Assembly (NCBI RefSeq): GCF_902705875.1 | Contig: NZ_CACSIK010000001.1 | Coordinates: forward strand, 2,599,166-2,663,165 | Direction of reading: 5' to 3' | Length of the DNA: 64,000 nucleotides | DNA from: Zhongshania aliphaticivorans | Lineage (GTDB): Bacteria > Pseudomonadota > Gammaproteobacteria > Pseudomonadales > Spongiibacteraceae | Part shown: positions 20,116-29,847 of the stretch, one piece after another | Position numbering within the stretch: the stretch's first letter is position 1 | How the letters are laid out: every line of letters begins with the position of its first letter | Program-made: the position numbers and the translations under genes | The notes under the pieces: generated by a model | Told to the model about the DNA's origin: nothing | The model's database searches: none | Seen by the model: only the letters and a program-made list of their open reading frames with translations

Positions 20116-21335
20116 ACCGACTCCTTCTGAAACAGCTCCCGCAACACCGGATACACACCACTGCGATCCAGCACTGTGCTCATTGCAAATGTTTCATCTC
20201 GAATCTGGCTATACGCTGCTGCCAGTGGCGTCATTGTTGACGAGCTATCAGGCACTTCTACATAAGCAAAATACTTACAAACAGGTAATATATCTTTTGC
20301 TAACCGTGCCGCGCTGCGCTGAGGGTCACTGCCAAAGGCGTCTCCATCAGACACCTGTGCACCATAGATATTCCAGTCATTTGGAGAGTAGCGCTCTTGC
20401 TGAATGTCGATCATTAAATTTAGAGCCGACATCACCACCGTACCCCCCGTTTGTGGATCATGAAAGAAGGCGTGCTCATCCACTTCTTCTGCATTAGAAG
20501 TATGGCGAATAAAAACCAACTCAACCTGTTCGTATTTACGACTTAAGAAAAGGTATAACAAGGTATAAAAACGTTTTGCTAAATCCTTTTTTTCTTCAGA
20601 CATAGATGCAGAAACATCCATCAAGCAAAACATAACAGCGCGACTAATCGGTTTAGGTTCTTTAACTCGGTGACGAAACCGTAAGTCGTACTCATCTAAG
20701 AAGGGAATTCGTGCAATTCTTTTCTCCAACGCGGCGATGTCCTCGGGAGCTGCACCTGACTGCATCAACTCCGCTAACTCACGTTTAAGGGGTGCCGTTA
20801 ATGCAATCCGACGCGCCATCGCGTTGCGCACAGAGCGAGACACTGACAAGTTGGCGGGAACACCGCTGGGTGTATAACCCGCGCGACGATAGGTAAACTG
20901 CTGAGAGTCCCCCAGTACGGTACGCGCCATTCTCGGCAACTCAAGATCGTCAAAAAACAAGTTCATGAACTCTTCTTTCGATAGAGTAAACATGAAATTG
21001 TCCTGCCCCTCGTCTCCTTGACCTTCGCCGCCGGAACCCGTTCCGCCACTACCACCGGAAGGAGGCTTGGCGATTTCATCACCCGCATTAAATGCTTTAT
21101 TACCAGGATGGACCATTTCACGGTCACCCCCTTGGCCAATACGAAACCTAGGCTCTGAAATATCTTTTGTAGGAATACCTACTTCACCACCACGAGACAT
21201 ATCAGTGATAGATCTGTCTGCCACAATATCTGCTACAGAACGTCGTAATTGTGCCTTATACCGCTTGATGAAACGCTGGCGATTGGTCGCATTTTTATTG
21301 CGATCATTCAGGCGGCGGTCAATAATCATTGACAT
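20112..21335 (-). CDS. yeaH: DUF444 / YeaH family protein (von Willebrand A-like)
   Basis: A 407-residue protein of the YeaH family. It starts with the conserved IIDRRLNDRNKNATNRQRF and has a Gly-rich linker (GGSGGTGSGGEGQGDEG, about 94-110). The C-terminal von Willebrand A-like domain carries the metal-ion motif MDVSASMSEEKKD. It is the partner of the PrkA kinase in stress and starvation responses. Spacing is 27 bases from prkA and a 4-base overlap with spoVR, a conserved operon order across proteobacteria. Confidence 0.95.
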   Translation of the reverse strand: MSMIIDRRLNDRNKNATNRQRFIKRYKAQLRRSVADIVADRSITDMSRGGEVGIPTKDISEPRFRIGQGGDREMVHPGNKAFNAGDEIAKPPSGGSGGTGSGGEGQGDEGQDNFMFTLSKEEFMNLFFDDLELPRMARTVLGDSQQFTYRRAGYTPSGVPANLSVSRSVRNAMARRIALTAPLKRELAELMQSGAAPEDIAALEKRIARIPFLDEYDLRFRHRVKEPKPISRAVMFCLMDVSASMSEEKKDLAKRFYTLLYLFLSRKYEQVELVFIRHTSNAEEVDEHAFFHDPQTGGTVVMSALNLMIDIQQERYSPNDWNIYGAQVSDGDAFGSDPQRSAARLAKDILPVCKYFAYVEVPDSSSTMTPLAAAYSQIRDETFAMSTVLDRSGVYPVLRELFQKESV

Positions 21336-21362
21336 AATACGCCCCTTTCATTGGCCGTAGAT

Positions 21363-23285
21363 TTAACCTGCCTTTCTGACTCGCAGATACCACTCAGATA
21401 ACAAACGCACCTGTTTAGGCGTGTACCCTTTCTCTACCATCCTAGTAACGAAATTCTCGTGCTTTTGTTTATCTTCCACTGACGCTTTGGCATTAAACGA
21501 AATAACAGGCAATAACTCTTCAGTGCTAGAGAACATTTTTTTCTCTATTACCTCACGCAATTTCTCATAACTTGTCCAGCTAGGATTGCGACCTTCATTC
21601 TGTGCGCGAGCACGTAATACAAAGTTGACAATTTCATTTCGAAAATCTTTGGGATTAGCAATACCTGCGGGTTTTTCAATTTTTTCAAGTTCACCATTCA
21701 ATGTGCCGCGATCAAAAAATGCCCCTGTTTCAGGGTCGCGATAATCTTCATCTTGAATCCAGTAATCAGCAAACGTCACATAGCGATCAAAAATATTTTG
21801 ACCATATTCAGAATAGGATTCTAAATAAGCCGTTTGAATCTCTTTGCCAACATACTCGGCATATCGCACTGCCAACCAGCCCTTAATAAACTCAAGGTAC
21901 ACTCGCTGAGTATCTTCAGGTAATTGTTCACGGAGAATTCGCTGCTCCAACACATACATTAAATGCACGGGGTTTGCCGCAATTTCTGAATTATCGTAGT
22001 TGAATACCGCCGACAACACTTTAAATGCAAACCGAGTAGACATGCCGGTCATACCTTCATCAATACCAGCGTAATCGCGATATTCTTGAAAGGACTTAGC
22101 GGCTGGATCGGTATCTTTTAAGGATTCACCGTCATACACCCGCATCTTAGAATAGATACTGGAATTTTCTGGCTCGCTCAGGCGAGATAACACCGAGAAT
22201 TGCGCCAGCATATCTAATGTGCCCGGCGCGCACGGTGCCGTTGCTAGAGAGCTACTTTTCAGTAGTTTCTGGTATATTTTAACCTCTTCGGTTACCTGCA
22301 AGCAGTATGGAACCTTAACAATATAAACACGATCCAAGAAGGCTTCATTATGCTTATCATTCCGAAAGCTCTGCCATTCCGATTCATTGGAGTGCGCAAG
22401 AATCACCCCCTGAAAAGGGATAGCTGAAAAACCTTCTGTTCCTTTGTAATTTCCCTCCTGAGTCGCTGTTAGCAAGGGGTGCAACATTTTAATCGGGGCT
22501 TTAAACATCTCGACAAACTCAAGCAGGCCTTGATTGGCAAGACAGAGGCCGCCAGAGTAGGAGTAAGCATCTGGGTCATCTTGAGCAAATGCCTCTAACT
22601 TTCTAATATCAACCTTACCAACGAGCGTGGATATATCTTGATTGTTTTCATCACCGGGCTCAGTTTTTGTCACCGCGACTTGCTTCAGCACTGAAGGCTG
22701 TACTTTTACAACGCGAAATTGACTTAGATCACCTTCATATTCATCTAAACGCTTAATTGCCCAAGGGGACGACAAACCAGTCAAGTAACGCTGTGGAATA
22801 CCGTACTCTTCTTCTAGTTGCTTGCCGTCTCTCCCTGGGTCAAACAAACCCAGAGGTGATTCATTAATTGGCGACCCTTTAAGAGCGTATATGGGCGACG
22901 CTTCCATTAATTTTTTCAAACGTTCAGCAATAGAAGATTTACCACCACCAACTGGGCCCAGCAAATACAAAACCTGCTTACGCTCTTCTAAACCCTGCGC
23001 AGCATGCTTAAAGAAAGCAACTATCTGGGCAATGACATCTTCAAGGCCATAGAATTCTTCAAATGCGGGGTAACGAGGAATAAGACGATTCGAAAAAATA
23101 CGAGATAAGCGTGGATCTCGACGTGTATCTATTAACTCAGGCTCACCGATAGCAGCAAGCATACGCTCAGCGGGGGTAGCGTAAACAAGAGGATCTTGGC
23201 GACAGAGCTCAAGATAATCCTCGAGGGACATTTCTTCATCTCGCCCTCTTAGGTATTGCTCACGAACATTATCAAGTATGCCCAT
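21363..23285 (-). CDS. yeaG: PrkA family serine protein kinase (YeaG)
   Basis: A 640-residue AAA-type protein with a C-terminal kinase-like domain, matching E. coli YeaG in length. The Walker A motif GPVGGGKSSIAERL lies at about 110-123, with a Walker B-like region further on and the PrkA-specific SPINESPLGLFDP and LAHSNESEWQSFRNDK motifs. In other bacteria it acts in sustained starvation and stress adaptation. First gene of the operon with yeaH and spoVR. A 293-base AT-rich gap upstream, bordered by a same-strand SDR gene, holds the promoter. Confidence 0.96.
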   Translation of the reverse strand: MGILDNVREQYLRGRDEEMSLEDYLELCRQDPLVYATPAERMLAAIGEPELIDTRRDPRLSRIFSNRLIPRYPAFEEFYGLEDVIAQIVAFFKHAAQGLEERKQVLYLLGPVGGGKSSIAERLKKLMEASPIYALKGSPINESPLGLFDPGRDGKQLEEEYGIPQRYLTGLSSPWAIKRLDEYEGDLSQFRVVKVQPSVLKQVAVTKTEPGDENNQDISTLVGKVDIRKLEAFAQDDPDAYSYSGGLCLANQGLLEFVEMFKAPIKMLHPLLTATQEGNYKGTEGFSAIPFQGVILAHSNESEWQSFRNDKHNEAFLDRVYIVKVPYCLQVTEEVKIYQKLLKSSSLATAPCAPGTLDMLAQFSVLSRLSEPENSSIYSKMRVYDGESLKDTDPAAKSFQEYRDYAGIDEGMTGMSTRFAFKVLSAVFNYDNSEIAANPVHLMYVLEQRILREQLPEDTQRVYLEFIKGWLAVRYAEYVGKEIQTAYLESYSEYGQNIFDRYVTFADYWIQDEDYRDPETGAFFDRGTLNGELEKIEKPAGIANPKDFRNEIVNFVLRARAQNEGRNPSWTSYEKLREVIEKKMFSSTEELLPVISFNAKASVEDKQKHENFVTRMVEKGYTPKQVRLLSEWYLRVRKAG

Positions 23286-23578
23286 CTTTGCAATCTCCTT
23301 CTGTGCTGTACTTTTACGTTCAGTTTCGCTTGCTAAAACGATAAATTAGAACGCCATAAAATTGTGCAAGCCTCTTCACTCTACGCTTATACGCCAGCAT
23401 CATCTAGTTAGTTAATGATTTTTTTTGATAAAAAATTAAAAAACACAGTTAGTATCTAAAAATAAAAATACTAAATGATGACGTAAAAATAATCTGACAA
23501 AAATTTCTTAAACACTATATTGGATACTACCTATACACCTGCATCGCGCACATAAACGTATATAGGTAGATAGTGACT

Positions 23579-24283
23579 CTAACGCTCTATTTGACCAAGG
23601 TTGGCATGAATAACACTGCCATTTATAACCGGGTTGTGTGCGCAAAAAAATAAAGTATCTACAATTTCTCTAGGCTCAATTAATCGCCCGTAGCTGACCA
23701 TCCCGGTTACCATGCTCATCACCGCAGGGTCATCACCAAGATTCCCCCTCAACATCGCAGTGTCAGTAAACCCAGGACAAATACACGCTGTGTGAATACC
23801 ACGCCCGATCAAATCTTGAGTCGTTGCCCGCATTAAGCCGACAACACCATGCTTGCTTGCTATATAAGAAGCGCAGCCAGCCACCGCTTTTTCACTCAAG
23901 GTAGAGCCCATGTACAAAACAGCTGACCCTGGCTTCATATGAGGAAGCAACAGCGTATTTAATTGCTGTGGCGCCACCAAATTTACCTGCAAGACATTGG
24001 CAAAATTCTCTGCTGATAAATCTCTAACACTATCACTATCATGGCGGGCTGCATTGTGAAGCAACACCACACTATCGGCTGACTTAACACATGCTTGTAA
24101 TTGATCTTTGCAATTATCTAGCCAATCACGCTCTTGCATATCAATACAGACCTGTTGAACACCCTCGAGTTCAATAGCGCGACGAGACAGATTCAAAACG
24201 GTATAACCCTCAGCCAGAAAGCGTTTCGCGGTTGCAAAACCAATTCCCTGACTGCCACCACTAAGTATTAAAACTTTATTCAT
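23579..24283 (-). CDS. Short-chain dehydrogenase/reductase linked to a pterin-synthase homologue
   Basis: A 234-residue SDR with the NADP motif SGGSQGIG (about 8-15), a variant HNAAR in place of NNAG, a catalytic Ser in MGSTLSEKA, and Tyr/Lys in SYIASKHG. The Ser-Arg-Arg after beta-2 (NLSRRA) suggests NADPH preference. It is slightly shorter than typical SDRs, as seen in sepiapterin/dihydropteridine reductase-like members, but the sequence alone does not fix the substrate. It follows a PTPS-family gene by 97 bases on the same strand and may act in the same pathway. Confidence 0.85.
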   Translation of the reverse strand: MNKVLILSGGSQGIGFATAKRFLAEGYTVLNLSRRAIELEGVQQVCIDMQERDWLDNCKDQLQACVKSADSVVLLHNAARHDSDSVRDLSAENFANVLQVNLVAPQQLNTLLLPHMKPGSAVLYMGSTLSEKAVAGCASYIASKHGVVGLMRATTQDLIGRGIHTACICPGFTDTAMLRGNLGDDPAVMSMVTGMVSYGRLIEPREIVDTLFFCAHNPVINGSVIHANLGQIER

Positions 24284-24380
24284 GAAATTTTCTCAAATCG
24301 TAAAAATTGGACACCCACACCATGACCAAGGCATAGAGAACCAACTTAGTGCACCAAATTGGCATGGTGATTTAATAACA

Positions 24381-24887
24381 TTAATCACAAGTCCAGCTTG
24401 CCGATCCCCACTGACCTGGTCCAGATGACACCTTCATCACTAACTCACTGATTTCATTACCTTCAATAAAAGGTGCATCGGTGAGCAATAACTCAAGTAA
24501 ATAACGAGCAAATTCTTCAACCGTCGTATTACGCACTGGCAGTACCAATGTATCTGTTTTCAGGAAAGGGATTTCTTCACCATTAAATTCCGCAATATAA
24601 AAATTGCCTCGCTCAACCACCCGCATATGTGGAGATTCCGCAGGTAGCAAGGTGTACTCATCAAGGCTTGCACATAATTTCCGTAGCCGAGATTTAATTT
24701 CAACATAGCTAAAGCACATGCCGTTATCACCGACATTGGCTGTGAGTAACAAACTCACTTTAAAGTTATGGCCATGTAGCCTTTCTCGGTCTGTAGCAGA
24801 GAAAATAGTGAAATGTGCCCCAGAGAATTTCAGGTCTTCTTTACATATTTCTATACATGTATAGGCTTTTACAGGCATCTCACTCAC
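24381..24887 (-). CDS. 6-pyruvoyl-tetrahydropterin synthase/QueD-superfamily protein with altered active site
   Basis: A 168-residue T-fold protein. The three zinc-ligand histidines are present (His25 in FSGAHF, His38 and His40 in RLHGHNF). The catalytic Cys that precedes HGH in QueD is absent: DRERLHGH replaces CGRLHGH. The usual Asp-Phe region reads MCFSYVEIK, and the C-terminal catalytic Glu segment is replaced by SSGPGQWGSASW. It is therefore unlikely to be a standard QueD. It may belong to a PTPS subfamily with another pterin or non-pterin substrate. It is flanked by the SDR and a shikimate-kinase-like gene on the same strand. Confidence 0.8.
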   Translation of the reverse strand: MSEMPVKAYTCIEICKEDLKFSGAHFTIFSATDRERLHGHNFKVSLLLTANVGDNGMCFSYVEIKSRLRKLCASLDEYTLLPAESPHMRVVERGNFYIAEFNGEEIPFLKTDTLVLPVRNTTVEEFARYLLELLLTDAPFIEGNEISELVMKVSSGPGQWGSASWTCD

Positions 24888-24992
24888 GATTCCTTATTAG
24901 TATTAGTACTGGACAGTAGAGATTCATCACAAAGGTAATGACTTACAAACCCAGTAAAGTTTAAAGTAAGTCGCTAGCTTACCTGAGCAAAC

Positions 24993-25529
24993 CTAGCCTG
25001 ACACCCCAAAAAAAGTCGTTTCTGACAACGCCCTTTGTACCGCTGCCAACAATTCGGCTTCATTCAAACCTGCACCGTTCACGGTAATATCTGCATACCG
25101 ACGATATAGTGGTAGACGCTCTTGATATACGGCGTGAAAATCCTGCCCTATTGGCCCCGCAATGCCTCGTTCGGAAAAATTCTGAACTCGTTTAATTAAG
25201 CTATCGAGCGGTATATCAATAAAAAGGCAGGGGCCAAAACGCTGTAGATGCTCCATAGCATCGTGGCTATAGACAGCACTCCCCCCCGTGGCGACAACCT
25301 TATTAGAAAAATCATGCTCAAGCAGCACTTCAGCCTCAATCGCCCGAAGATACTCATAGCCGTTGGTGTCCAGCAATATCTGCAGACTCAATCGTTCTCG
25401 CGCTTCGATTAAATGGTCAGTATCAACAAACGACTTGCCACAACGCGAAGCTAGTGCTCGCCCAATGGTTGATTTACCCGCACCAGGCATACCAATAAGA
25501 ATAACGCCGCAGGGAATATTTTCAGACAT
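24993..25529 (-). CDS. Shikimate kinase-like P-loop kinase
   Basis: A 178-residue small-molecule kinase of the AroK superfamily. Walker A is GMPGAGKST (Lys19). The Asp of VDTDHLIE and Arg of YLRAIEAE correspond to shikimate-contacting positions. The ATGGSAV motif has Ser in place of the third Gly of GGG. The LID region reads SERGIAGP instead of the Arg-Pro of AroK, and the adenine loop QERLPLYRRYAD is present. True AroK is normally encoded beside aroB, which is not here. I therefore suspect a paralogue acting on a related polyol or cofactor substrate. The next gene downstream is the PTPS homologue, 105 bases away. Confidence 0.82.
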   Translation of the reverse strand: MSENIPCGVILIGMPGAGKSTIGRALASRCGKSFVDTDHLIEARERLSLQILLDTNGYEYLRAIEAEVLLEHDFSNKVVATGGSAVYSHDAMEHLQRFGPCLFIDIPLDSLIKRVQNFSERGIAGPIGQDFHAVYQERLPLYRRYADITVNGAGLNEAELLAAVQRALSETTFFGVSG

Positions 25530-25605
25530 GAACCGGTTCCGAGTCTCAGCTTACTTAATCAAAACCTCACAGTGCCATAAAACCCGAGCAATCAAAATAC
25601 AGTAC

Positions 25606-25648
25606 TAAAAACAAAAATGGCGACACCTATACAACAGGCGTCGCCATT
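25606..25648 (-). terminator. Rho-independent terminator of the valine catabolic operon
   Basis: A 9-bp stem (AATGGCGAC pairing with GTCGCCATT), extended by inner CCT/AGG pairs, with a T-rich tract on the minus-strand side. It lies about 60 bases after the mmsB stop codon and separates that operon from the shikimate-kinase-like gene. Confidence 0.9.
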
Positions 25649-25709
25649 AAGTCGGCTCTCGTAGTTATTTGCCGGTTTTAAACGGCAAAACCTGCAAGAT
25701 CTGCGAGAG

Positions 25710-26594
25710 CTATGACTGAAACATCTCTAAAATCGAGGAGAAATCCCGCTGTGCATTGCCCTTTGACGAAAACGAGGCATAGAGACTCCGCGCCAATGCC
25801 CCCATCGGCACCGAACTTTGCGTAGTAAGACTGTTTTCCATAGCTAAACCAAGGTCTTTTAGCATCAGCTGCACCATGAAACCGGGTTGATAGTCATTTG
25901 ATGCAGGCGCGCTCTGCATGACATCAGGGTAGGGATTATAATTTTCTAAAGACCAGTTTTTACCAGAGCTGTTCAGCATAATCTCTGAGAGTACTTTCGG
26001 ATCTAGGCCGTTGTTAGCACCCAGTTGAAGCGCTTCAGCTGTGCCCACCATATGCACCGCTAACAACATATTGTTACAAATTTTAGCAATTTGACCTGCG
26101 CCGTGATCACCGGCATGGAAGATATTTTTACCCATACCTTCCAATATCAGCTTGCCCCGTGCAAAAGCGTCAGCACTGCCGCCGCACATAAAGGCTAACG
26201 AGCCCGCTTGCGCAGCCTTAACGCCGCCAGAAACCGGGGCATCAAGCATTTGTAAACCACGCGCTTCGGCGGCTTCACCCACTCTACGCGCCGTGTCTGC
26301 ATCAATGGTACTGCAGTCCATAAACAAGGTGCCCTCGGCCGCCTTCGCCACAAGCCCATCATCACCCAGATACAAACCCGCTACGTGCTTACCTGCCGGC
26401 AACATAGTAATAACCGTATCGGCACCCGCCAAGGCATCAAGCGCGCTACTCGCCTTGCTTGCGCCTTGCGCAACCACCGAATCCATAGCAGCTTCAACAA
26501 GATCAAACACCGTTACCTCATGGCCTGCTTTCACTAAGTTGGCCGCCATTGGCCCACCCATATTACCCAAACCGATAAATGCAACTTTAGCCAT
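25710..26594 (-). CDS. mmsB: 3-Hydroxyisobutyrate dehydrogenase MmsB
   Basis: NAD-dependent oxidation of 3-hydroxyisobutyrate to methylmalonate semialdehyde in valine degradation. The 294 residues have the N-terminal Rossmann motif GLGNMGGPMAANL, the substrate loop DAPVSGGVKAAQAGSLAFMCGG, and the catalytic Lys in GAGQIAKICNNMLL, all diagnostic of beta-hydroxyacid dehydrogenases. It is the last gene of the operon, 116 bases after the hydrolase gene, and is followed by a terminator. Confidence 0.95.
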   Translation of the reverse strand: MAKVAFIGLGNMGGPMAANLVKAGHEVTVFDLVEAAMDSVVAQGASKASSALDALAGADTVITMLPAGKHVAGLYLGDDGLVAKAAEGTLFMDCSTIDADTARRVGEAAEARGLQMLDAPVSGGVKAAQAGSLAFMCGGSADAFARGKLILEGMGKNIFHAGDHGAGQIAKICNNMLLAVHMVGTAEALQLGANNGLDPKVLSEIMLNSSGKNWSLENYNPYPDVMQSAPASNDYQPGFMVQLMLKDLGLAMENSLTTQSSVPMGALARSLYASFSSKGNAQRDFSSILEMFQS

Positions 26595-26710
26595 AACAAT
26601 TACCTATTTACTAGATTTTCGCTATTCGCGAAAACACGGTGAAATAAAAAATGAGACGACCGAAACCGCCTCAAAACCTGCCGCCAAACACCCACTACGT
26701 GGGTGCAAGA

Positions 26711-27829
26711 CTAAAGATCGTTGAGTGGATTCTCAGCCCAAGGAGCGGCAAAGTGTTGCTCAATTAATGAATCAGGCACTTCAGCCGGCGAACTGTGTTG
26801 CCACTTCGGGCTCTTATCCTTATCAATTAATAATGCTCTTACGCCCTCGGCAAATTCTGAATGACGAATAATCGAGGTAGATAGCAGTACTTCGGCCTGA
26901 AACGCTGCCTTTAATGACAAACCCTTGCAGCGCCGCAGCTGCTCAGCGATCAGGCGGGCACTGAGTGGCGAACCGGAGGCCAATGTAGCCGACGCCTTTT
27001 GTATCCAAGGATTTTCAGATTGCACCGCAATAATATTATTGATGGTGTCGAGATCATCATCGCTGCACAACGCATTAATTTCTGCCGCCGCCGCTTCAAC
27101 ATTACCCGCAGGCAAAGCTTCTTTAGAACGCGCAACAAACTCCGCCATCACTTCAAATACGCGCTCTTGGTTGTCACCAACCCCTGTAGACCACGCCACA
27201 TTCGTCAAGGCGTTCAACACCTCGCCAGCATATTGATGCTCAATAAAGCCTTCGGCCAATCCAAGGTACAAGGCATCCGCCGCATTAAACGAGGCACCAG
27301 TGAGGGCCAAGAATAAACCGGTGTTATCAGGCATGCGATTTAGGAAATAGCTCCCGCCCACATCGGGATACAAGCCAATTGTGATCTCAGGCATCGCCAA
27401 GCGGGTTTTCTCAGTCACAACGCGATAGCTTCCCGCTGCGAAAACACCCATACCGCCGCCCATGACAATACCGTGGCCCCATACGATCACCGGCTTATCA
27501 AATTTATGAAGCAGATAATCGACGCGATATTCCTGCTCAAAAAACGCCTCTGCGTATTCACAAGGGCCACCCGGCTGACTGATAGAGGATTTATACAGCG
27601 CCTGCACATCTCCGCCAGCGCACAAGGCTTTTTGCCCAGCGCCGTGAATAAATACACAGGCGATATCGCTGCGCTCACGCCATTCGCGAAGCTTTGCCAA
27701 CATCAGCTCAACCATATTGAGGGTGAGAGAATTCAAGGTTTTCTCAACACTCAGGGTAATCACCCCAACCGCTGGGCCACTCGCTGAGCGACGTTCTTCA
27801 AATACAACTTCTTCAAATAACTCGGTCAT
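26711..27829 (-). CDS. 3-Hydroxyisobutyryl-CoA hydrolase (crotonase family)
   Basis: Releases free 3-hydroxyisobutyrate from its CoA ester, the step before MmsB. The product is 372 residues from the ATG at 27829, which overlaps the stop codon of the preceding gene by one base (TAATG); a start five codons earlier is less likely. Motifs typical of HIBYL-CoA hydrolases rather than hydratases are FIHGAGQKALCAGGDVQALY, WGHGIVMGGGMGVF, PEITIGLYPDVGGSYFLNR and the downstream GLAEGFIE. It is translationally coupled to the enoyl-CoA hydratase gene. Confidence 0.93.
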   Translation of the reverse strand: MTELFEEVVFEERRSASGPAVGVITLSVEKTLNSLTLNMVELMLAKLREWRERSDIACVFIHGAGQKALCAGGDVQALYKSSISQPGGPCEYAEAFFEQEYRVDYLLHKFDKPVIVWGHGIVMGGGMGVFAAGSYRVVTEKTRLAMPEITIGLYPDVGGSYFLNRMPDNTGLFLALTGASFNAADALYLGLAEGFIEHQYAGEVLNALTNVAWSTGVGDNQERVFEVMAEFVARSKEALPAGNVEAAAAEINALCSDDDLDTINNIIAVQSENPWIQKASATLASGSPLSARLIAEQLRRCKGLSLKAAFQAEVLLSTSIIRHSEFAEGVRALLIDKDKSPKWQHSSPAEVPDSLIEQHFAAPWAENPLNDL

Positions 27830-28620
27830 TAGGCGTTCTTCCACTCTGGGCTGCGCTTTTCAAGAAAGGCATTCACCCCTTCTTTTTGATCTAAGGTGTC
27901 AAACAGCTGAATAAAGCGCTCACGCTCCAGCAACAAACCCTGCGGCATAACTGCTTCACGCGGTTTATGAATTAGTTCTTTACAGAAAGTCACCGACACT
28001 GGGCTTTGTTGCGCAACCTGCGCAGCCAGAGCTAGGGCCACAGTTTTAGCGGTTCCCGAATCCACCACTTCTTCAACTAAGCCCAAGCTCAAGGCTTTCT
28101 CGGCTTTTATACGCTCGCCACACAAGATTATGCGCTTCGCCCAACCAGGGCCAACTAGAGCTGTTAGGCGCTGAGTACCGCCCGCGCAAGGCAGTAAACC
28201 TACTTTTGCTTCTGGCAGCGCCATCTGCGCATGGGATTCAGCGATGCGAATATCACAGGCCAACGCACACTCCAAACCGCCACCCATTGCAAAGCCATTA
28301 ATGGCTGCAATAGAAACACCGCGAAAATCCGCTAAGGCTTCAAAGGCCTGACCAAACTTTAAGCCGATATCCTGGGCAACGGCCTTGTCGCCACTGGCAA
28401 ACATTTTTAAATCTGCGCCCGCCGAGAAAAATTTCTCACCCGCACCGGTGATCACTAAGCTGTAGATATTTTTGTCAGCATTAAGATTAGCCACCAAGTC
28501 ACGCATGCCACTTAATGACTCGGCATCCCAAGTATTCGCGCCGGGGTTGTCTATGGTGATCAATGCCGTATGGTCGATGATCTCTACTTTTAACTTTTCT
28601 GTGGGACTGTAGTTATTCAT
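27829..28620 (-). CDS. Enoyl-CoA hydratase (probable methacrylyl-CoA hydratase)
   Basis: Crotonase enzyme of 263 residues. Context suggests hydration of methacrylyl-CoA to 3-hydroxyisobutyryl-CoA. The first oxyanion motif is ITGAGEKFFSAGADLKMF, the second AINGFAMGGGLECALACDIR with the catalytic Glu, and the third PEAKVGLLPCAGGTQRL, in which the second catalytic Glu position reads differently (Leu-Pro-Cys-Ala). It overlaps the acyl-CoA dehydrogenase stop by 4 bases and the hydrolase start by 1 base, so all three are one translational unit. Confidence 0.92.
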   Translation of the reverse strand: MNNYSPTEKLKVEIIDHTALITIDNPGANTWDAESLSGMRDLVANLNADKNIYSLVITGAGEKFFSAGADLKMFASGDKAVAQDIGLKFGQAFEALADFRGVSIAAINGFAMGGGLECALACDIRIAESHAQMALPEAKVGLLPCAGGTQRLTALVGPGWAKRIILCGERIKAEKALSLGLVEEVVDSGTAKTVALALAAQVAQQSPVSVTFCKELIHKPREAVMPQGLLLERERFIQLFDTLDQKEGVNAFLEKRSPEWKNA

Positions 28621-29777
28621 TTTATTACCTCCAGGGCGCCTTCCATCAATAAACGTCGGCCAATAATGACCCGCATAATTTCATTCGTACCTTCCAGAAT
28701 CTGATGCACACGACTATCGCGAACATGCCGTTCCAAGGGGTATTCTTTTATATAACCATAACCGCCGTGTAGCTGGAGTGCATCATTACAAATGTTAAAA
28801 CACACGTCCGTTACAAAACGCTTAGCCATTGCACAATAGGTGCTGGCTTCTGGGTCACCAGAATCTAGTTTAAATGCCGCCAAACGCACCATTTGCCGCG
28901 CAGCCACTAAGTCAGTGGTCATATCAGCTAGTTTAAACTGAGTGTTCTGAAAGTCAGCGATAGCTTGGCCAAACTGCTTACGCTCTTTCACGTATTCAAT
29001 TGTTGTTTCTATAGCCGCCTGCGCGGTGCCAATAGAGCAAGTGGCGATATTGATACGGCCGCCATCTAGGCCCTTCATAGCTATCTTGAAGCCCTCGCCT
29101 TCACTGCCCAACATATTGGCTGCGGGCACCACAACGTCTTCAAATGTCACGGTTCGAGTGGGCTGACTATTCCAACCCATTTTCTCTTCTTTCTTACCGT
29201 AGCTGATACCGTCAGCATTGGCGGGAATCGCAAAGGCGCTAATTCCTTTTGGCCCCGCGGCACCAGTGCGCAACATCACCACTAAAATATCAGTGGAGCC
29301 CGCGCCAGAAATAAACATTTTGCTGCCGTTAACAATAAAATTGTCACCCTCGGCACGGGCCGTGCTGCGGAGACTGCCAGCGTCAGAACCCGCGCTAGGC
29401 TCGGTTAAGCAGTAAGAAGCCAATTTTTCACCGGTCACCAAGTCGCCACACCACTCGTTAATCAAGGCTTGCTTCCCATAGGTGCCAATCATGCTCGTGG
29501 CCATATTATGGATCGTCAAAAATGCCGCTGTAGAAGTACAACCCCGCGCCAATTCTTCGACTATGACACTGGTATCTAAACGACTCATACCTAAGCCGCC
29601 AGCCGCCTCTGGCGTATAAATACCCATAAAGCCCAGCTCACCTGCCTGTTTTAACGCTTCTTTAGGAAAAATATGTTCGGCATCCCATTGCGCCGCATTG
29701 GGCTTGAACACGCCGTCGGCAAATGACCGCGCACTCTCGGCATAGGCGTTCTGATCGTCGGTAAGGTTAAAGTCCAT
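28617..29777 (-). CDS. Acyl-CoA dehydrogenase (probable isobutyryl-CoA dehydrogenase)
   Basis: FAD-dependent alpha,beta-dehydrogenase of 386 residues. It shows AYCLTEPSAGSDAGSL-type FAD/substrate binding (read as CLTEPSAGSDAG), the FQNTQFKLADM helix, LHGGYGYIKEYPLERH, and the catalytic Glu in ILEGTNEIMRVIIGRR. The operon (hydratase, HIBYL-CoA hydrolase, MmsB) points to isobutyryl-CoA as substrate, yielding methacrylyl-CoA. The electron acceptor would be ETF, which is not encoded nearby. Confidence 0.93.
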   Translation of the reverse strand: MDFNLTDDQNAYAESARSFADGVFKPNAAQWDAEHIFPKEALKQAGELGFMGIYTPEAAGGLGMSRLDTSVIVEELARGCTSTAAFLTIHNMATSMIGTYGKQALINEWCGDLVTGEKLASYCLTEPSAGSDAGSLRSTARAEGDNFIVNGSKMFISGAGSTDILVVMLRTGAAGPKGISAFAIPANADGISYGKKEEKMGWNSQPTRTVTFEDVVVPAANMLGSEGEGFKIAMKGLDGGRINIATCSIGTAQAAIETTIEYVKERKQFGQAIADFQNTQFKLADMTTDLVAARQMVRLAAFKLDSGDPEASTYCAMAKRFVTDVCFNICNDALQLHGGYGYIKEYPLERHVRDSRVHQILEGTNEIMRVIIGRRLLMEGALEVIK

Positions 29778-29847
29778 ATTATTCTCTATTGATTATCACT
29801 AAACTCAATCACAGCGCCGCAGTATTGGCGGCGCTTAACACAAAGGT

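Noticed and set aside
24993-25529. Assignment as the housekeeping shikimate kinase AroK
   Set aside because: The LID and GGG motifs differ from AroK and there is no aroB neighbour, so I kept the weaker call of shikimate-kinase-like.
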